Shown in pieces: positions 10,990 to 22,138 of a stretch of DNA of 64,000 nt. The notes under the pieces are model-generated. The model saw nothing but the letters and a program-made list of their open reading frames with translations. It was not told the origin of the DNA and did no database searches. This DNA is from Isoetes taiwanensis (lineage: Eukaryota > Streptophyta > Lycopodiopsida > Isoetales > Isoetaceae): NCBI GenBank assembly GCA_021234155.1, contig JAJEKV010000046.1, positions 8,311,012 through 8,375,011 on the forward strand, written 5' to 3'. The stretch's first letter is position 1. Every line of letters starts with the position of its first letter. The position numbers were made by a program, and so were the translations under genes.

Positions 10990-12658
10990 TGTGACGTTCC
11001 GGCCGCGATTATGCGCCCGGGGCGTATACCGTAAATCTTGCCCTGCGTCACGCAGCGTACCGCCACTCCGGTGGCGGTATGCGCTAGCGTGTAGCCAGGT
11101 GAGTAGCCCTAGGGGGCAACTTGCCAGAAATATGTGCAACTATTAATGTGCACATTTTCCAATGTACACATTAATGTGGGCACACATTTCCAAGTGGACA
11201 CTTCATGCCAAGTGGGCCACACCCATAGGTGCAATTAATGTGCACATTTTCCAATGTACACATTAATGTGGGCACACATTTCCATGTGTGCACATTTGGC
11301 CACCTAGCCCTTAAAGGCAAGTGGGCCCATTTCCAATTATCCCACATGCCAAAAGGGGATAATTGGAAACCCTAGCCAACCCCCTTGTCTATATAGGGTA
11401 GGAAACCCTAACTAGCCCAATTTTAGATTTTAGGGCTTGAACTCTGTTTTGGCTACCTCAATGGCCAAAACCGCATCCCGAACTTCATTTGGGAGAATTG
11501 CACCCTTAGTTCCTCTAGATTGGCGCCATTGAGGATGGTCGAGCTCAGGTCAGGAGGAGCCTCTCAAGGATCAGGTATTTGGCCAATTAGATAGTCTAAA
11601 CCCTATTTTAGTCCTAGAATCAGTAGGTTTAGCCTATTAAATTGCCCATAACAGCCCTCTAGATCTCTAGATAGCAGATTCTAACTAAAGAACCTAACTC
11701 TATGTTGTAGATTAGATCTTGTTCTTTAGTTCTTCCGTGATGTATATGGATGATGTATCTCTATGAACTCCTTGTATTGGGAAGGGGGTAGAGACCTAAA
11801 GCTTTGTAGTTGATGCTCCTAGAGTAGCCTCTTTAGCACACTTGTAGATTCGGCCCGTGCACAAGAGCCACAGGGATGTGGGTGAAGGGGCCGACTGGCA
11901 GAGAAGGAGGTTCGTGTTCGACTCTTGAAGCGATCCCTATGGTGTGTTAGTGCTACCAGGGGATCATTGTGACTAGGTCTAATGGCTTACCACCCGAGTG
12001 CGGGTAAGGCATGGGCTCGACACCCGTGAAGTGGTGTACACTTTCCGGTGGGTTCGGTCGAATCACGAGGCGGTGGCCCTCTAGTCACCTTGAGTCAAGA
12101 TGTAGACCTCGGAGGGAGGCGATCCCCTACCGCCCCCATCGGGCCGGGAGATGAAACCCGGGAATAGCCCTTTTGGCTATGCATCCCGTGGCTACTGACA
12201 GTCCCGACACTTTTCGGACCACTCGCAAAGTGTGCCGGGAGGGGCGGATGGAGTGGACAACCCTAAGCCATGCTCATATGCCGGCCAAATCCATTGCCAT
12301 GAATTACATGCGCAATGAACTCTGGAGACCCAAGCCGTCAGTCATCCTTCGAGTCTGAGCCTTGGGTAGGATCCCCTATGTGATGTGCTGATCTTTGTCT
12401 ATGCAGATATGTGGAGGACCATCCTTCGAGATGGTCACATGATGTTGATGTATGTGCTACTGACATGTATGTTTACGCTTCCGCAGCTAGGTAGGCCCTG
12501 AGGAAGACGGGGTGCAATGACCCTTCCACTCTTCCCACTGGAACCCGACACGGTTGCAGTGTCATGTGGAGGGCCCTGTATTAGCATGGAGCTGGTATGG
12601 GGGATGAACTCCTGTTTGTATACGGTGAGTGCACCGTATACGAGTAGGGGACGTCACA
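10990..12658 (+). repeat. 3' LTR of family A
   Basis: It is a near-complete match to 221-1903. It begins TGTGACGTTCC and ends GACGTCACA, so its ends are inverted copies of each other. It keeps the TATA-like box at 11388-11397 and both palindromic units. It is directly followed by family B gag. Confidence 0.9.
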
Positions 12659-14366
12659 CAAGCATGAATGCTAACATTTTTCTAAAAGACTTTTGAGGAG
12701 TATTACCAAGAATATGGACACAAGAAAGGTTGCAAGTTCTCTGAGTTTAAAAAGTGTTTTAAGAATGATGAGGTTAGAGCTTGGCTTGAGTATATTATGA
12801 GTTTAGGAGCTAACTCTTGGGATGAATTGGTCAAGAAATTCTTGGCACGTTTTGGTAAGCTTTTGGATCCTCAAGATTTGATATTTGAGTTACAAACTTT
12901 TCACATTAAACATGGTGAAAGTATTCATCAATATGTGGAAAGGTTTAATCTTTATCTTGTCAAGTGTCAGATCAATCAAGTTCCTAACCATACTCTTCAT
13001 CTTGTGGCATCTTTCATTAGAGGTTTAAGCAGTAGACCAAGAATACACAGGAAGTTGCTAAAGATTCAAAAATAGGAAGGCTTTGACACAATACATAAGG
13101 CTTTCACTAAAGCTACTAAAATTGCAGATATGATTTCCTACCTACCAGATGATATGCACTCACCTCATGATCCTTTTTTTCCAGATTATGAGCAAGAATA
13201 CATGGGACCAGGACCTATACCATAGAGGAAGCTGAAGCTCCTGCAGCAGATGTAAGGGCTGAGATCACCAAAGTATCAGAGGCCTTAGTTGAGGTGACCA
13301 AGCAACTTCAAGAGCTGAAGAACTCGAAGTTTGAGAAAAAGACTTATCCACCTTGTGCTCATTGTTTCAGAGATACTCACTCCTCTGATTACTGTTGGTA
13401 TATGCCTTGCACAAAATGTGGAAAAAAAGGGCATTTTGGTAAGGAGTGCCCTGTATGTGCCTTTTGCAAAGCTGTGGGACATTATCAAGATAGGTGTAGT
13501 GTTAAAGAATATTTTGCTAGGCAGGAAAAATCTAAGCCTAATGAACAAAATGCTTCCATCAGATTTGTGCAGGAAATTGAAGAACAGGAGGAGATTATGG
13601 TTGTGCGTACCGGAAGAATGAACAATGCAAAGGAGAAAGAGCCAGCACGTGCCAATGATGAAGTTAATGCTGTGAAAGACAAGGAAGTTGAGCAAAATAT
13701 CGTTGTACCTCCTCCACCTGTTCAGAAATATTTAAAAAAGGATATAGATAGTGAGGACTTTGAGTATTTGCTAAAAAACTCTAAAATCAGTGTTGACTTG
13801 CTAACTCTGCTCAAGATAGCTCCATCCTACAGGAAAAAAGTGCTCAATTTGATCAAAGAAGATGAATTTGCTCTGACTAACCATATTGAGGAGCACATGC
13901 TTACTCAGGAGGATTATGACCCAGAGGCTTTCACATGTGTTGCCAAAATGGGAAAAAAATCCTGACCAAGGTCTTAGTGGATGGAGGATCACCTTTGAAT
14001 GTTATGCCTCATCATGTCATGAGGTTATGTGGCCTTGAGATAGATAAGAAAGCTCCAATGATTTTAAAATCTTTCTCAAATACAAAGATTAATCCTGTTG
14101 GAATAGCCAGTAATGTGCCTATTGATGTTAAAGGTATAGTTGTTGCAGCTAACTTTGTGGTGGTTGCATTTGAAGAAATAGAAGACAAGTCAGACATTTA
14201 TGATTTGCTTTTGGGAAGAAAGTGGCTCTCTACAGTCGATGCTAGGCCTGTTTGGTCAAAAGGGGAATGCACCATTTCCAATGGCAAGAAGAAGGTAACA
14301 TTATACAACAAGGTAGGTGAATTTGAAGCTCTAAATTTCATTGAAGAAGAAATGCTGCTATCTTAG
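12659..14366 (+). pseudogene. gag-protease remnant of family B Ty3/gypsy element
   Basis: The first part (about 12700-13075) is a capsid-type gag domain with W-D-E-L-V-K-K-F-L-A-R-F and Q-Y-V-E-R-F-N. It is broken by a stop at 13073 and by a frameshift near 13225-13260. The second part (13294-13965) has a run of closely spaced Cys/His groups, three or more zinc knuckles (C-A-H-C, C-T-K-C-G-K-K-G-H-F, C-A-F-C-K-A-V-G-H-Y-Q-D-R-C). A frameshift near 13960 leads into the aspartic protease segment (13935-14366), with L-V-D-G-G-S and D-L-L-L-G-R-K-W-L-S. It matches the reverse-strand copy at 61283-62971 closely and ends where that copy continues, near 14358. Confidence 0.8.
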
Positions 14367-14399
14367 GATCTATAAGGCTGCTAAGACTGATCTACCATA

Positions 14400-14879
14400 C
14401 TATCCTAGCTCATTGCCAGGCTAAAAGTCAGTTTTGCACAACGGAATCACAGGTTACATGATCCTTGGCTTGCTCCTGCTCCTCGAATTACGTCCATGCC
14501 TTTGTTTGGGCTGAATGCAGCTGCCCCTGGGAGAACTGTTGTGCAAAAGTGGCTTGGCGGTGCCTGGCAATGCGGACTAGCAGCTTGACTTGGCCAGAAT
14601 GGTCAAAGGAAGCCAAAATGCAAAAATGGAAAGGGTTTAGGATTTCCCTTTTTGTTCCTTTTACATGACCTTTTAGGTTTAGGTTAGAAGGGGTCAATGG
14701 GGCTTTGCCATTTGTCAAAGGGGTTTAATTGCATATGTTTAATATACATGTGCAACGTACGAGGTTGCCCCCTAGGCGCAACTCTTTACGGCTCTCAAGT
14801 ACTTGTCATGGTGACATGTACGCGTGGCGTGGCAGTGTAATATACGTATTCGGACCGTATATTATGCTGGAACGTCACA
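14400..14879 (-). repeat. Reversed LTR fragment related to family A
   Basis: Read on the minus strand from 14879, it starts TGTGACGTTCC and later has AGGGGGCAAC followed by TTGCAC, the same order as in the family A LTR start. The rest diverges. The left edge is uncertain and I see no attached coding region. It is either a diverged solo LTR or the end of a truncated element. Confidence 0.5.
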
Positions 14880-17416
14880 ACCGTGGAGGTAACTTGAGTG
14901 ACATCAGGGTTGCCAGAAACATAATGAGTCTAAGACATCGAAACCTAGGCGTAAAATGGTGGTGCATATGAATAGGCAGGTCCTTGAGGCACTGCAAAGG
15001 GCTGTGAGCAAGGCATCTACGTTGGAACAGTAAAACTAGGAGATCCAGAAATTTTGGTGTCATTTGGGGCAATACCCTGTGCACCCTCCTCTGTCTATGG
15101 TAGAGTATTGAGGGCCTTGGCCTCCAAATTCACCTGTTGCTGCAAATCGGCTTATTGCCTCCAAATCCATCTGCAAATTCGGCCTATCTTAAGAGCATAT
15201 TGCTGCTGCATTGTTTTCTGAAGTTGAAGATCCTGGTGCCTCGAATATCAAAAGAAGCAGTTTCAAGAACTGGAAATCGACTTTCAAAAGCCAATTTAAA
15301 ACCGACTTCCCTCTTCAAAATGGGATTTCAAATCCGTTTTTTCTTTTCCTATGCTTCTTTTTTGTGTTTCCTCTTATCACTTCTTGCTGGATCCCTAGTG
15401 TCTGCTTTCATCATTTCATATTGCAGATGTGCTCATTGGAATCATAGTGGACAGTTTGATCTATATTCTGCCTGCTTCTCTAAAATAATAAACATGAGAA
15501 AATTCAAATTCACTTTTGAATCTATAATGTGCTTCTTTTCTGTGCTTCTTCCTTTACCTTTCTGATTCTGCGATCTTCTGGCTACCTCCAGTTTTGAGCT
15601 TTGATGACCCATACTCCAGTGAGATTTGCGAGAAGAAACAATTTGACGCAATGGACTCTGAATGGCTCTGATTTTCTAAATGGTGGGAAGGCTCTGAATG
15701 GATAAATTGCAAGGTATATAGAGGATATGCTTGAGAAAGCACTGAGGCATGTCTCTGCTGGTTTAGTCCCTCAAACTGTGCAGCCCACTCAAGCCTCCAT
15801 CGTTATCTCATACAAAAAAACCATCAAGTTGTAGTCAATGTGTGCTCCTAAACCACTTAATTAGCCAACAATTATTACAGATCAAACAAAATAAAGGCTT
15901 AAGCTTTTTTATCTTAAGGAATAGTAGTGGTTTGCTCAGCTGATATTCTTTATGGATTTCACACAGATGGAAGTAGATATGATGATTGACCTTGCTCCCA
16001 AACCACTTAATTAGCCAACAACTATTACAGATCAAACAAAATGAAGGCTTAAGCTTTTTTATCTTAAGGAATAGTAGTGGTTTGCTCAGCTGATATTCCT
16101 TATGGATTTCACTCAAAGTGTATAGACTTCATTATAACCATTAAGAGATCGCTATTGCCAAACACTGGATAGTTATCGTTTTCCACTCGAGCATGCAATA
16201 TGGACTTCTTGATGCTGCTGGAACAATTTCGTAAAACAGGTGGATATGAAAATGTTATTTGGTACGTACTATCTTATATTCTAATCTGGAATGCTAGCCT
16301 TTTGTCTCAACTACATGTCTTTATTTCTTAGATAAAGTTCAACGTTCATGGTCATGGTAGATATACACGACTAATAATCAAGTTGGAGTATACGCATGCA
16401 GGCTACTGGAGTTTAAATGAAAAGAAGGGCATGAAACACTATAATACTATTTCACATTCTGATTTTTCAAAATCTTCAGTTTTTCAAAAATTTTGCAGAA
16501 GCTTGGAGAGGTCATATTGTTAATCATTAGTAGAAACCTCAAAAGCTTGTAGATCATTTTCTTAATATGTTTTTAATGCCATATGATTGAGTACTTGATG
16601 CCTTTTTCGGTTCTGGAGCCACAATAGCTTGTGCATGAACGGAAGGCAGAAACTGTGTAGTAGTGGGCATTGGAAAGAATAGAATAGAATAGAATAGATT
16701 TTTTAACAAAGCAGTTGATTTTAGACTGGTTCCCCTGCCAATACTGCCTAATGAGAATGAAGAACTAGTATTTAAAGAGTTCTTCTGAGTTTCTAAAGTT
16801 CACTTTGTCAGATGTCCAATGGCCTCCTAGTAGTTCCACTAATGACAATGTCGTGTTTAATGAGATGCAATGTTCTGTCCTTAGAGATTGACAAGATGAA
16901 TGAAGCAGATTGCAAATAGCTGTGTGCTCAAACTTCTATTATTGAGGACAATTATCAATTGAAAACCTTACAAAAACTTTGTGTGACTACTTTATTGCAA
17001 GAAAGACATCCCTTGTTTTTCTTCTTTTCCACAATCCTGTTTTGTATTAACTTTTGTAGTATTATAAAAACTAACAATTTTAACATAGCTGATTTTCCAT
17101 CTAAGTGTTTTTTTTTAATATAGCTATTTTTTAAATACTTATTTTCAAATTAACAAGCATCAAAAGAGAACTTATCTTAAAATCAGAATTTTTGAAAGTG
17201 CATTCTTTGTTTGTGAGGCATTCTACTCTGAAAATGCCTTTTTTAGAACCTAAGCTAATTTTTTGGAAGGAATCTTGAAATGGGACCGCAGCAATGGTCT
17301 CGTTTAATTTGCAATCGTGTTATAACTGAAATTGTATGTTCTATCTAAACATTACTATATGTTTTAGAATATAATCTATAATATATTTGGAATCTCACTC
17401 GCAGTATATCTTGTTC
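14880..17416. other. AT-rich intergenic DNA with a tandem duplication
   Basis: No gene is supported. A plus-strand frame of 142 residues (15137-15565) is hydrophobic and low in complexity, without domain or codon support. A 150-bp-period duplication lies at 15841-16115. A short AGAAT repeat is at about 16675-16700. Confidence 0.5.
15841..16115. repeat. Tandem duplication, 150-bp period
   Basis: The block starting AACCACTTAATTAGCC at 15851 recurs at 16001 with few changes, through TTTGCTCAGCTGATATTC. A 93-residue minus-strand frame across both copies is only the repeat read through. Confidence 0.85.
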
Positions 17417-18049
17417 ATTCTAGAATGGGACTCGCATGAAACCAACAAACCGCCCGACTTAGACTTGCTTCTCATTCATCTCAGCAGATTTTCTACAATG
17501 GTGGATAGTGGGTAGCCACACACATGCGAACTACCCATAAAAAATAAAGGGAAAATCCAATTATATCATTTGGACCCCAACAAAATACAATGCTAATAGA
17601 GACTGGGCTAGTGTACCTGCCGAAAGCTTATCACCGGGATTAAAAAACCCCGCCCTTTCGGGTTTTCGAGGAAAAACCCTAGTGATAAGCCTTCGGCAAG
17701 GGGCTTGGACAAACGTAAGGCATAAAAATGGCTCCCCAAAACCCACGAATGGAAAAGTCGAAAGCGGATGTCGCCGCTAACCCTGTACACGCACATCACC
17801 AACAAAACAACAAGACAAACCAAACCTCCCAGTGGAGGGGGCTGATTCTGTAGCGTGCCACGCGATAAAAATACAATAACAAAGAGGGGGAGGGTGGGTT
17901 CAAAGAGAATAAGGTGCTGGCCGAGAGAGAGAAGGAAAGCGCCGATGAGAAGTCGAAGCGTAAAACGCGCCTAAAATAGCGAAGTCCCAACGAGCGGGCA
18001 TCGCCGCCCGCATGCATGCAAAACATGCATGCTCGTCCCATTCTAGAAT
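17417..18049. mobile_element. TIR element 1 (633 bp), non-autonomous
   Basis: The ends are inverted copies: ATTCTAGAATGGGAC at the left and GTCCCATTCTAGAAT at the right, with further pairing (GCATG and CATGC) just inside. No transposase is encoded. An ~87-bp internal hairpin lies at 17616-17702. The right half matches the right half of element 2. Minus-strand frames here have no domain support. Confidence 0.6.
17616..17702. repeat. Inverted repeat (hairpin) inside TIR element 1
   Basis: TGCCGAAAGCTTATCAC on the left pairs with GTGATAAGCCTTCGGCA on the right, with one mismatch. A second inner pair, ACCCCGCCC and GGGTTTT, surrounds the middle. It could be a nested foldback element or a structured part of the host element. 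Confidence 0.65.
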
Positions 18050-18077
18050 GGCGATCCGATGTCCCCGGATCGATGGG

Positions 18078-18418
18078 ATTCTAGAATGGGACTCGTGATG
18101 AAACCAACAAACCGCCCGAATACCAAAGGACTTCCTTAACAAACTAGGATCGAGGCCGAAGGTCACAGGATGAAGGCTAAAGGCCGAGAACGGACCGGCA
18201 TGAAAGAAACGCCAAATTGGCCAAAAACCAAAGGGGAAGAAGCCCCTCCCCCGCCGGGAAACAATTCAAAGAGAATAAGGTAATGCCGAGAGAGAAGAGG
18301 AAGCCCGATGAGAAGTCGGCGGGCGTAAAACGCCGCTTAAAATAGCGAAGTCCCAACCGAACGGGCATCGCATTACCCGCATGCATGCAAAACATGCATG
18401 CTCGTCCCATTCTAGAAT
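18078..18418. mobile_element. TIR element 2 (341 bp), internally deleted derivative of element 1
   Basis: It has the same inverted ends (ATTCTAGAATGGGAC and GTCCCATTCTAGAAT). About 40 bp at the left match element 1's left end (GAAACCAACAAACCGCCCGA). About 170 bp at the right match its right end (AGAGAATAAGGT to TGCATGCAAAACATGCATGC). It is separated from element 1 by 28 bp containing GATCCG and CGGATC, and a nearly identical 28-bp segment follows element 2. Confidence 0.6.
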
Positions 18419-18972
18419 GGCGATCCGATGTCTCCCGGATCGATGGGATTCTTAGGGCTGTAGGCGGGCTTGGTCTCCGGGCCTCTCACCTCGTAGGGGC
18501 ATGTGCAGGGGTTGTCACAACGCTGTTCCGCTGCGGGAAGTCATTTGCAAAAAGAATATGGGAGAGTCGTTTGCTGAAGCTAGAGGACTATTGAATGCAT
18601 TGTACCGGGAATTAAGAGTACTCGGCGCTGCGGGCCATACTAATGGAGTCGAGAAAGGAGTTATTATCTCAGATCAAGGCTATGGAAGCTGTAAAAGTTC
18701 ATGAAGCCAAGGTGAAGGCATGATTGCAAAGGGTTCAAGGGGCGGAGATAGATGTACCCGGTTTTTTTTGGGCTGCAAGAAGAAGGCTTCGCCACTTCTA
18801 TACATTCTTTAGTGTTGCCAGATGGCGCTCTTATCTCCGATCCGGTGAATCTTAAGCAGTATCTTCATCATCACTTTTCTTCATTCTTTGCACGACACCC
18901 ATTGCCCTTTCAGAAGGACATGCTATTGGCCGTGTTGACTAAGGTCGTCGCATTGTTTTCAAGAGCGAGAGG

Positions 18973-20794
18973 TTGCTTCTTGAGTCCAATATTGTGAAGG
19001 AGGACTTAAAAGCAGCTGTGGCTCTCTTGAAAAGGGATAAATGCCCTGGTCTTGATGGCTTTCCTATTGAATTCTTTCAAAAGTGTTGGGATTGGTTGGA
19101 GGATGACATATATGATGCCTTTTGTGAGTTTCAGAGATTTAGGAGCCTTGATAAGATTTTGAACACCAGTTGTATCTCTCTCATTCCAAAGAGCAAGGAA
19201 CCCAAGACTATTTCTGACTGGCGACCTATTACATTGCTTTCCTCGTGGTACAAGATCTTTGCTAAGACATTGGCGTAAAGAGTCCAGAGACATCTTGGCT
19301 GATGCTATCTCGTCAACACAACTGGTTTTCTCCCTCGCCGTTGTATTCTCAACAACGGATCTGGCCGTGATATGAAGGAATATATTGGGCCCGATTCTGT
19401 GGTCATAGAGCGATGTATCTTAAGCTTGATTTTGCTAAAGCTACGATATAGTGTTGATTGGGGTTTCTTGGAGAAGTGTCTTCTTGCACTTGGGTTTGGG
19501 GAGTCATTCACAAGGAATGTCATGAAGCTCCATACATCAGCCAGATCTACTGTCCTTTTCCAGGGCGAGCCATCTGATATTTTTGTAGTGGGTAGAAGAA
19601 TTCGGCAAGGCTGTCCCTTAGCACCCTTGCTTTTCACAATTGTGGCAGAAGTATTATCCCAGCTCTTCTCCGTGGCTACCCAAGATGGCATTATTCAAGG
19701 CCTCCCAATGGACGATGGTTCTCAAGAGGTATGTAACCAATATGCCGATGACACTTTTTTGTTCCTAATTGCCGAGGCTGAGAATCTTCGTAATGCTAAG
19801 CTATTATTAGACACATTCTCCTTGGCATCAAGAGTTCTGATAGGGTGGCAAAAATGTACAGCTTTGTGGACGTTGGACAGTCCCATCCCTCCCTGTATTT
19901 TGGACTATCCATGGAAGATTCTTCTGCATGGCAATACCACAAAGTTGCTTGGTATCCCAGTTGGAATTCACGTCTCTCCTTCAGATGCTTGGGATGAAAT
20001 CATTAGTGGGTTGCAAAAGCATTTGTTTTGGTGGAATCTGACTAAACCGGTCCATGCACGTAGAATCACCGTGGCTAAATGTGTTCTTAGTAATACTCAT
20101 GTCTACATGGCGCCTCGCTCTATTAGCTCGCAAATGTAAGATGGTGGAGGAGATTGTGCGTATCGTCAGAAATTTTATTTGGGGTGGAAATGAGTTAGGG
20201 GCGGCACGAGGGGCGGTGGTCAAGGTAGCTTGGGCGAAGTGCATTAGACCTAAGGCAGCTGGTGGTCTTGGTATGTTGGATTTTCACCTCCAAAGCAAGG
20301 TGATGATATCAAAGTTTATTTGGAGGATTTTCATTGGTAAGGATGATTCTCCTGGCCTGAGGTTGTTGGTGCAGTCGATTCAGCATTGTCTCCCATTTCA
20401 TAAGGCCACCATTAAGCCCCTCCTTCCTTGGGCTTTGCTTTATCATATGCATCCGTATCCTAATGCGTCTCCCTTTCTAAAGGGGTTGCTTGCTGCTTGG
20501 GACACTGTCAGGTCTCTTTTCCATATTAATCCTGAGGCATGTCTTCAGTTGTCCGCTCCATGCTGGTGGATTCCCTTGCAGGACACTCCAGAGAATGTGC
20601 CTCTAAGTGTGGTTGTTCATCCAAAGACAAAACGACGATGGATAGCAGCTGGTATAAGCACTATTGCAGCTTGGTATGAGTCTGGTCATCTCATGTCATG
20701 GGAAGCATTTAGAACAAAGTTCTTGTTGTACAGATGGGACAGAGTAATCTGGAATCATATTGCTGCATTGTTGCCACAGGATTCTGGTCCATAG
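18973..20794 (+). pseudogene. LINE reverse transcriptase pseudogene
   Basis: Three consecutive frames carry the fingers, palm and thumb regions of an L1-type reverse transcriptase. The piece at 18973-19278 ends in a stop after K-I-F-A-K-T-L-A. The palm piece at 19372-20139 keeps Y-A-D-D but lacks the usual F-D-K-A-Y-D-type first aspartate block, which is broken near 19420. A frame change near 20080-20130 leads to the C-terminal piece, whose W-G-G-type block is typical of the region after the palm. The protein cannot be made in one piece. Confidence 0.8.
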
Positions 20795-21548
20795 ATTGAG
20801 GTAGTCGTATGGGGTTGCCATCAGGATATCCAGCCAGGGCGGTTTGTGTCTTCTGTGTATAAACTGCTTGTGCATTCTGAAGTCTTGCCTCCATTTAATA
20901 GGTGGCATCTTCAGGTCCCTCAGCCACAATGGAAAAGTGTTTGGATATGGGTATAGGATAAGCTGCTTCATCCCAAAGTAGTAGTTTTGTGGTGGCAAGT
21001 GATCCATAGATGCCTCAGAGTCAACAGGTTGGTCCATAAAATGGATAATCGGATTTCAGAGCTCTGTCCTTTATGCCTGCAAAGGGTTGAGAGTATTGAA
21101 CATTGTTTTTTCTTGTGTGAGCGGCTTCGACAGGCATGGTCTTGGTTGTTGACCCTATTTGGCACGTCTCGATCTAGCCAGCAAATTTTGCTTGCTATCT
21201 ATCCTGATGCTTGGCCCAAACTACGGAAACGAGCTTTTCATCTCGCATGTGGCTGGCTTTTATGGTCAATCTGAAAGAGAAGGATGTTGTTTATCTTTAA
21301 GGGCGTAGATACTGCAGATGAGATTGTTCTTCAGTGGGCGCAAAATAAAATTGTTATGGCTTACAATTGTTCTTCTCTTGATCAGGAGAAGAAAGAAATC
21401 GATCCCGGCATACTTATCTTGATTCATTCTTTTGCATAGGCGGTGGTGGTGCTTTCGGTTGGATCGGTTTGTCCACCGGGTTATAATCCTGTCTTTGCAT
21501 TTTATGTTGCTCTAGTTCTTACTTGGTGAATAAAGCTTGTCGTCCTTC

Positions 21549-21567
21549 AAAAAAAAAAAAAAAAAAA
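21549..21567 (+). other. Poly(A) tail of the L1-type LINE
   Basis: Nineteen consecutive A residues follow an AATAAAG signal at about 21529. They mark the 3' end of the insertion. Confidence 0.85.
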
Positions 21568-22038
21568 TCCTATTCATTTTTACTTGTTCGCTATATTTTT
21601 CGTATCCGTATATTCTGTATTTATTTTTTCTTTAGCATGCTATATCGTATTCTGTATCCATATTTTAACTATGATTTGTTGATCACAAAAGTTATTAGTT
21701 AGTTATTTATAAAAAAACTCTATTGTAAACCCCTCTTTCAAAATAATTATACAGATATCCCACAGATATATAGTTTTCGAAAATGCCACTCATCTCTAAC
21801 GTTTCAAATCTCTTATTGGCCACATAATTTCTTTTAAGTATGAGGATTTTTTCCTTTTGAAAATGGTTAGAACAAGGACAATAGCTATCCATCCTTAGTC
21901 ATTAGATATAAAACTGAGAGCGAATTAACATCATGATTTGAAAAGAGGACCTGAAATTTAAATGGAAAGACAGGGAATTAATTATTATTTTCGTATGGCC
22001 AAATATGCCATGCACTAGTTTTTATTAGTTCGAGCCAT
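21568..22038. other. AT-rich spacer
   Basis: No gene or recognisable element is seen between the L1 tail and the microsatellite at 22039. Confidence 0.5.
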
Positions 22039-22039
22039 T

Positions 22040-22070
<31 letters not shown>

Positions 22071-22097
22071 CTCCGTCCCTCCCTCCCTCTCTCTCTC
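22039..22097. repeat. CT/CCCT microsatellite at the 5' edge of the second LINE
   Basis: Runs of CT are followed by CCCT units and then CT again. The LINE 5' sequence starts directly after it. Confidence 0.9.
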
Positions 22098-22138
22098 GTG
22101 ATGGCGCAGGGACAGAGAACTAGGGCTATAAAAAAGTG

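Larger units (their letters stand above)
221..12658 (+). mobile_element. Family A Ty3/gypsy chromovirus LTR retrotransposon, decayed
   Basis: Two long, closely similar LTRs (221-1903 and 10990-12658) begin with TGTGRCGTTCC and end with a near-inverse GACGYCAC. Inside, in order, are an initiator-Met-type primer binding site, a long leader, gag remnants, protease and reverse transcriptase, RNase H, integrase and a C-terminal chromodomain. A purine-rich tract directly precedes the 3' LTR. The order PR-RT-RH-IN with a terminal chromodomain is that of Ty3/gypsy chromoviruses. Many frameshifts and stops outside the RT block mean it cannot encode a full polyprotein. It appears to be nested in a family B element whose gag continues at 12659. 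Confidence 0.9.
18450..21567 (+). mobile_element. L1-type LINE, 5' truncated, with poly(A) tail
   Basis: Reverse transcriptase pieces run in order. D-K-C-P-G-L-D-G-F-P-I-E-F-F is at about 19040, I-S-D-W-R-P-I-T-L-L at 19213, R-Q-G-C-P-L-A-P-L-L-F at 19603, and the catalytic Q-Y-A-D-D-T-F-L-F at 19738. The best open frame is 19372-20139, continued in another frame at 20054-20794. A C-terminal zf-RVT type motif (C-P-L-C, then H-C-F-F-L-C-E-R) lies at 21065-21125. The element ends with an AATAAA-like signal and 19 A residues (21549-21567). The endonuclease is absent, and stops and frameshifts are frequent. This is the common plant L1 layout, now dead. Confidence 0.88.

Noticed and set aside
15137-15565. 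142-residue hydrophobic plus-strand frame
   Set aside because: No domain, skewed composition typical of T-rich DNA, no promoter or splice context.
15835-16116. 93-residue minus-strand frame with internal repeat
   Set aside because: The repeat in the protein is simply the 150-bp DNA duplication; no sign of selection.
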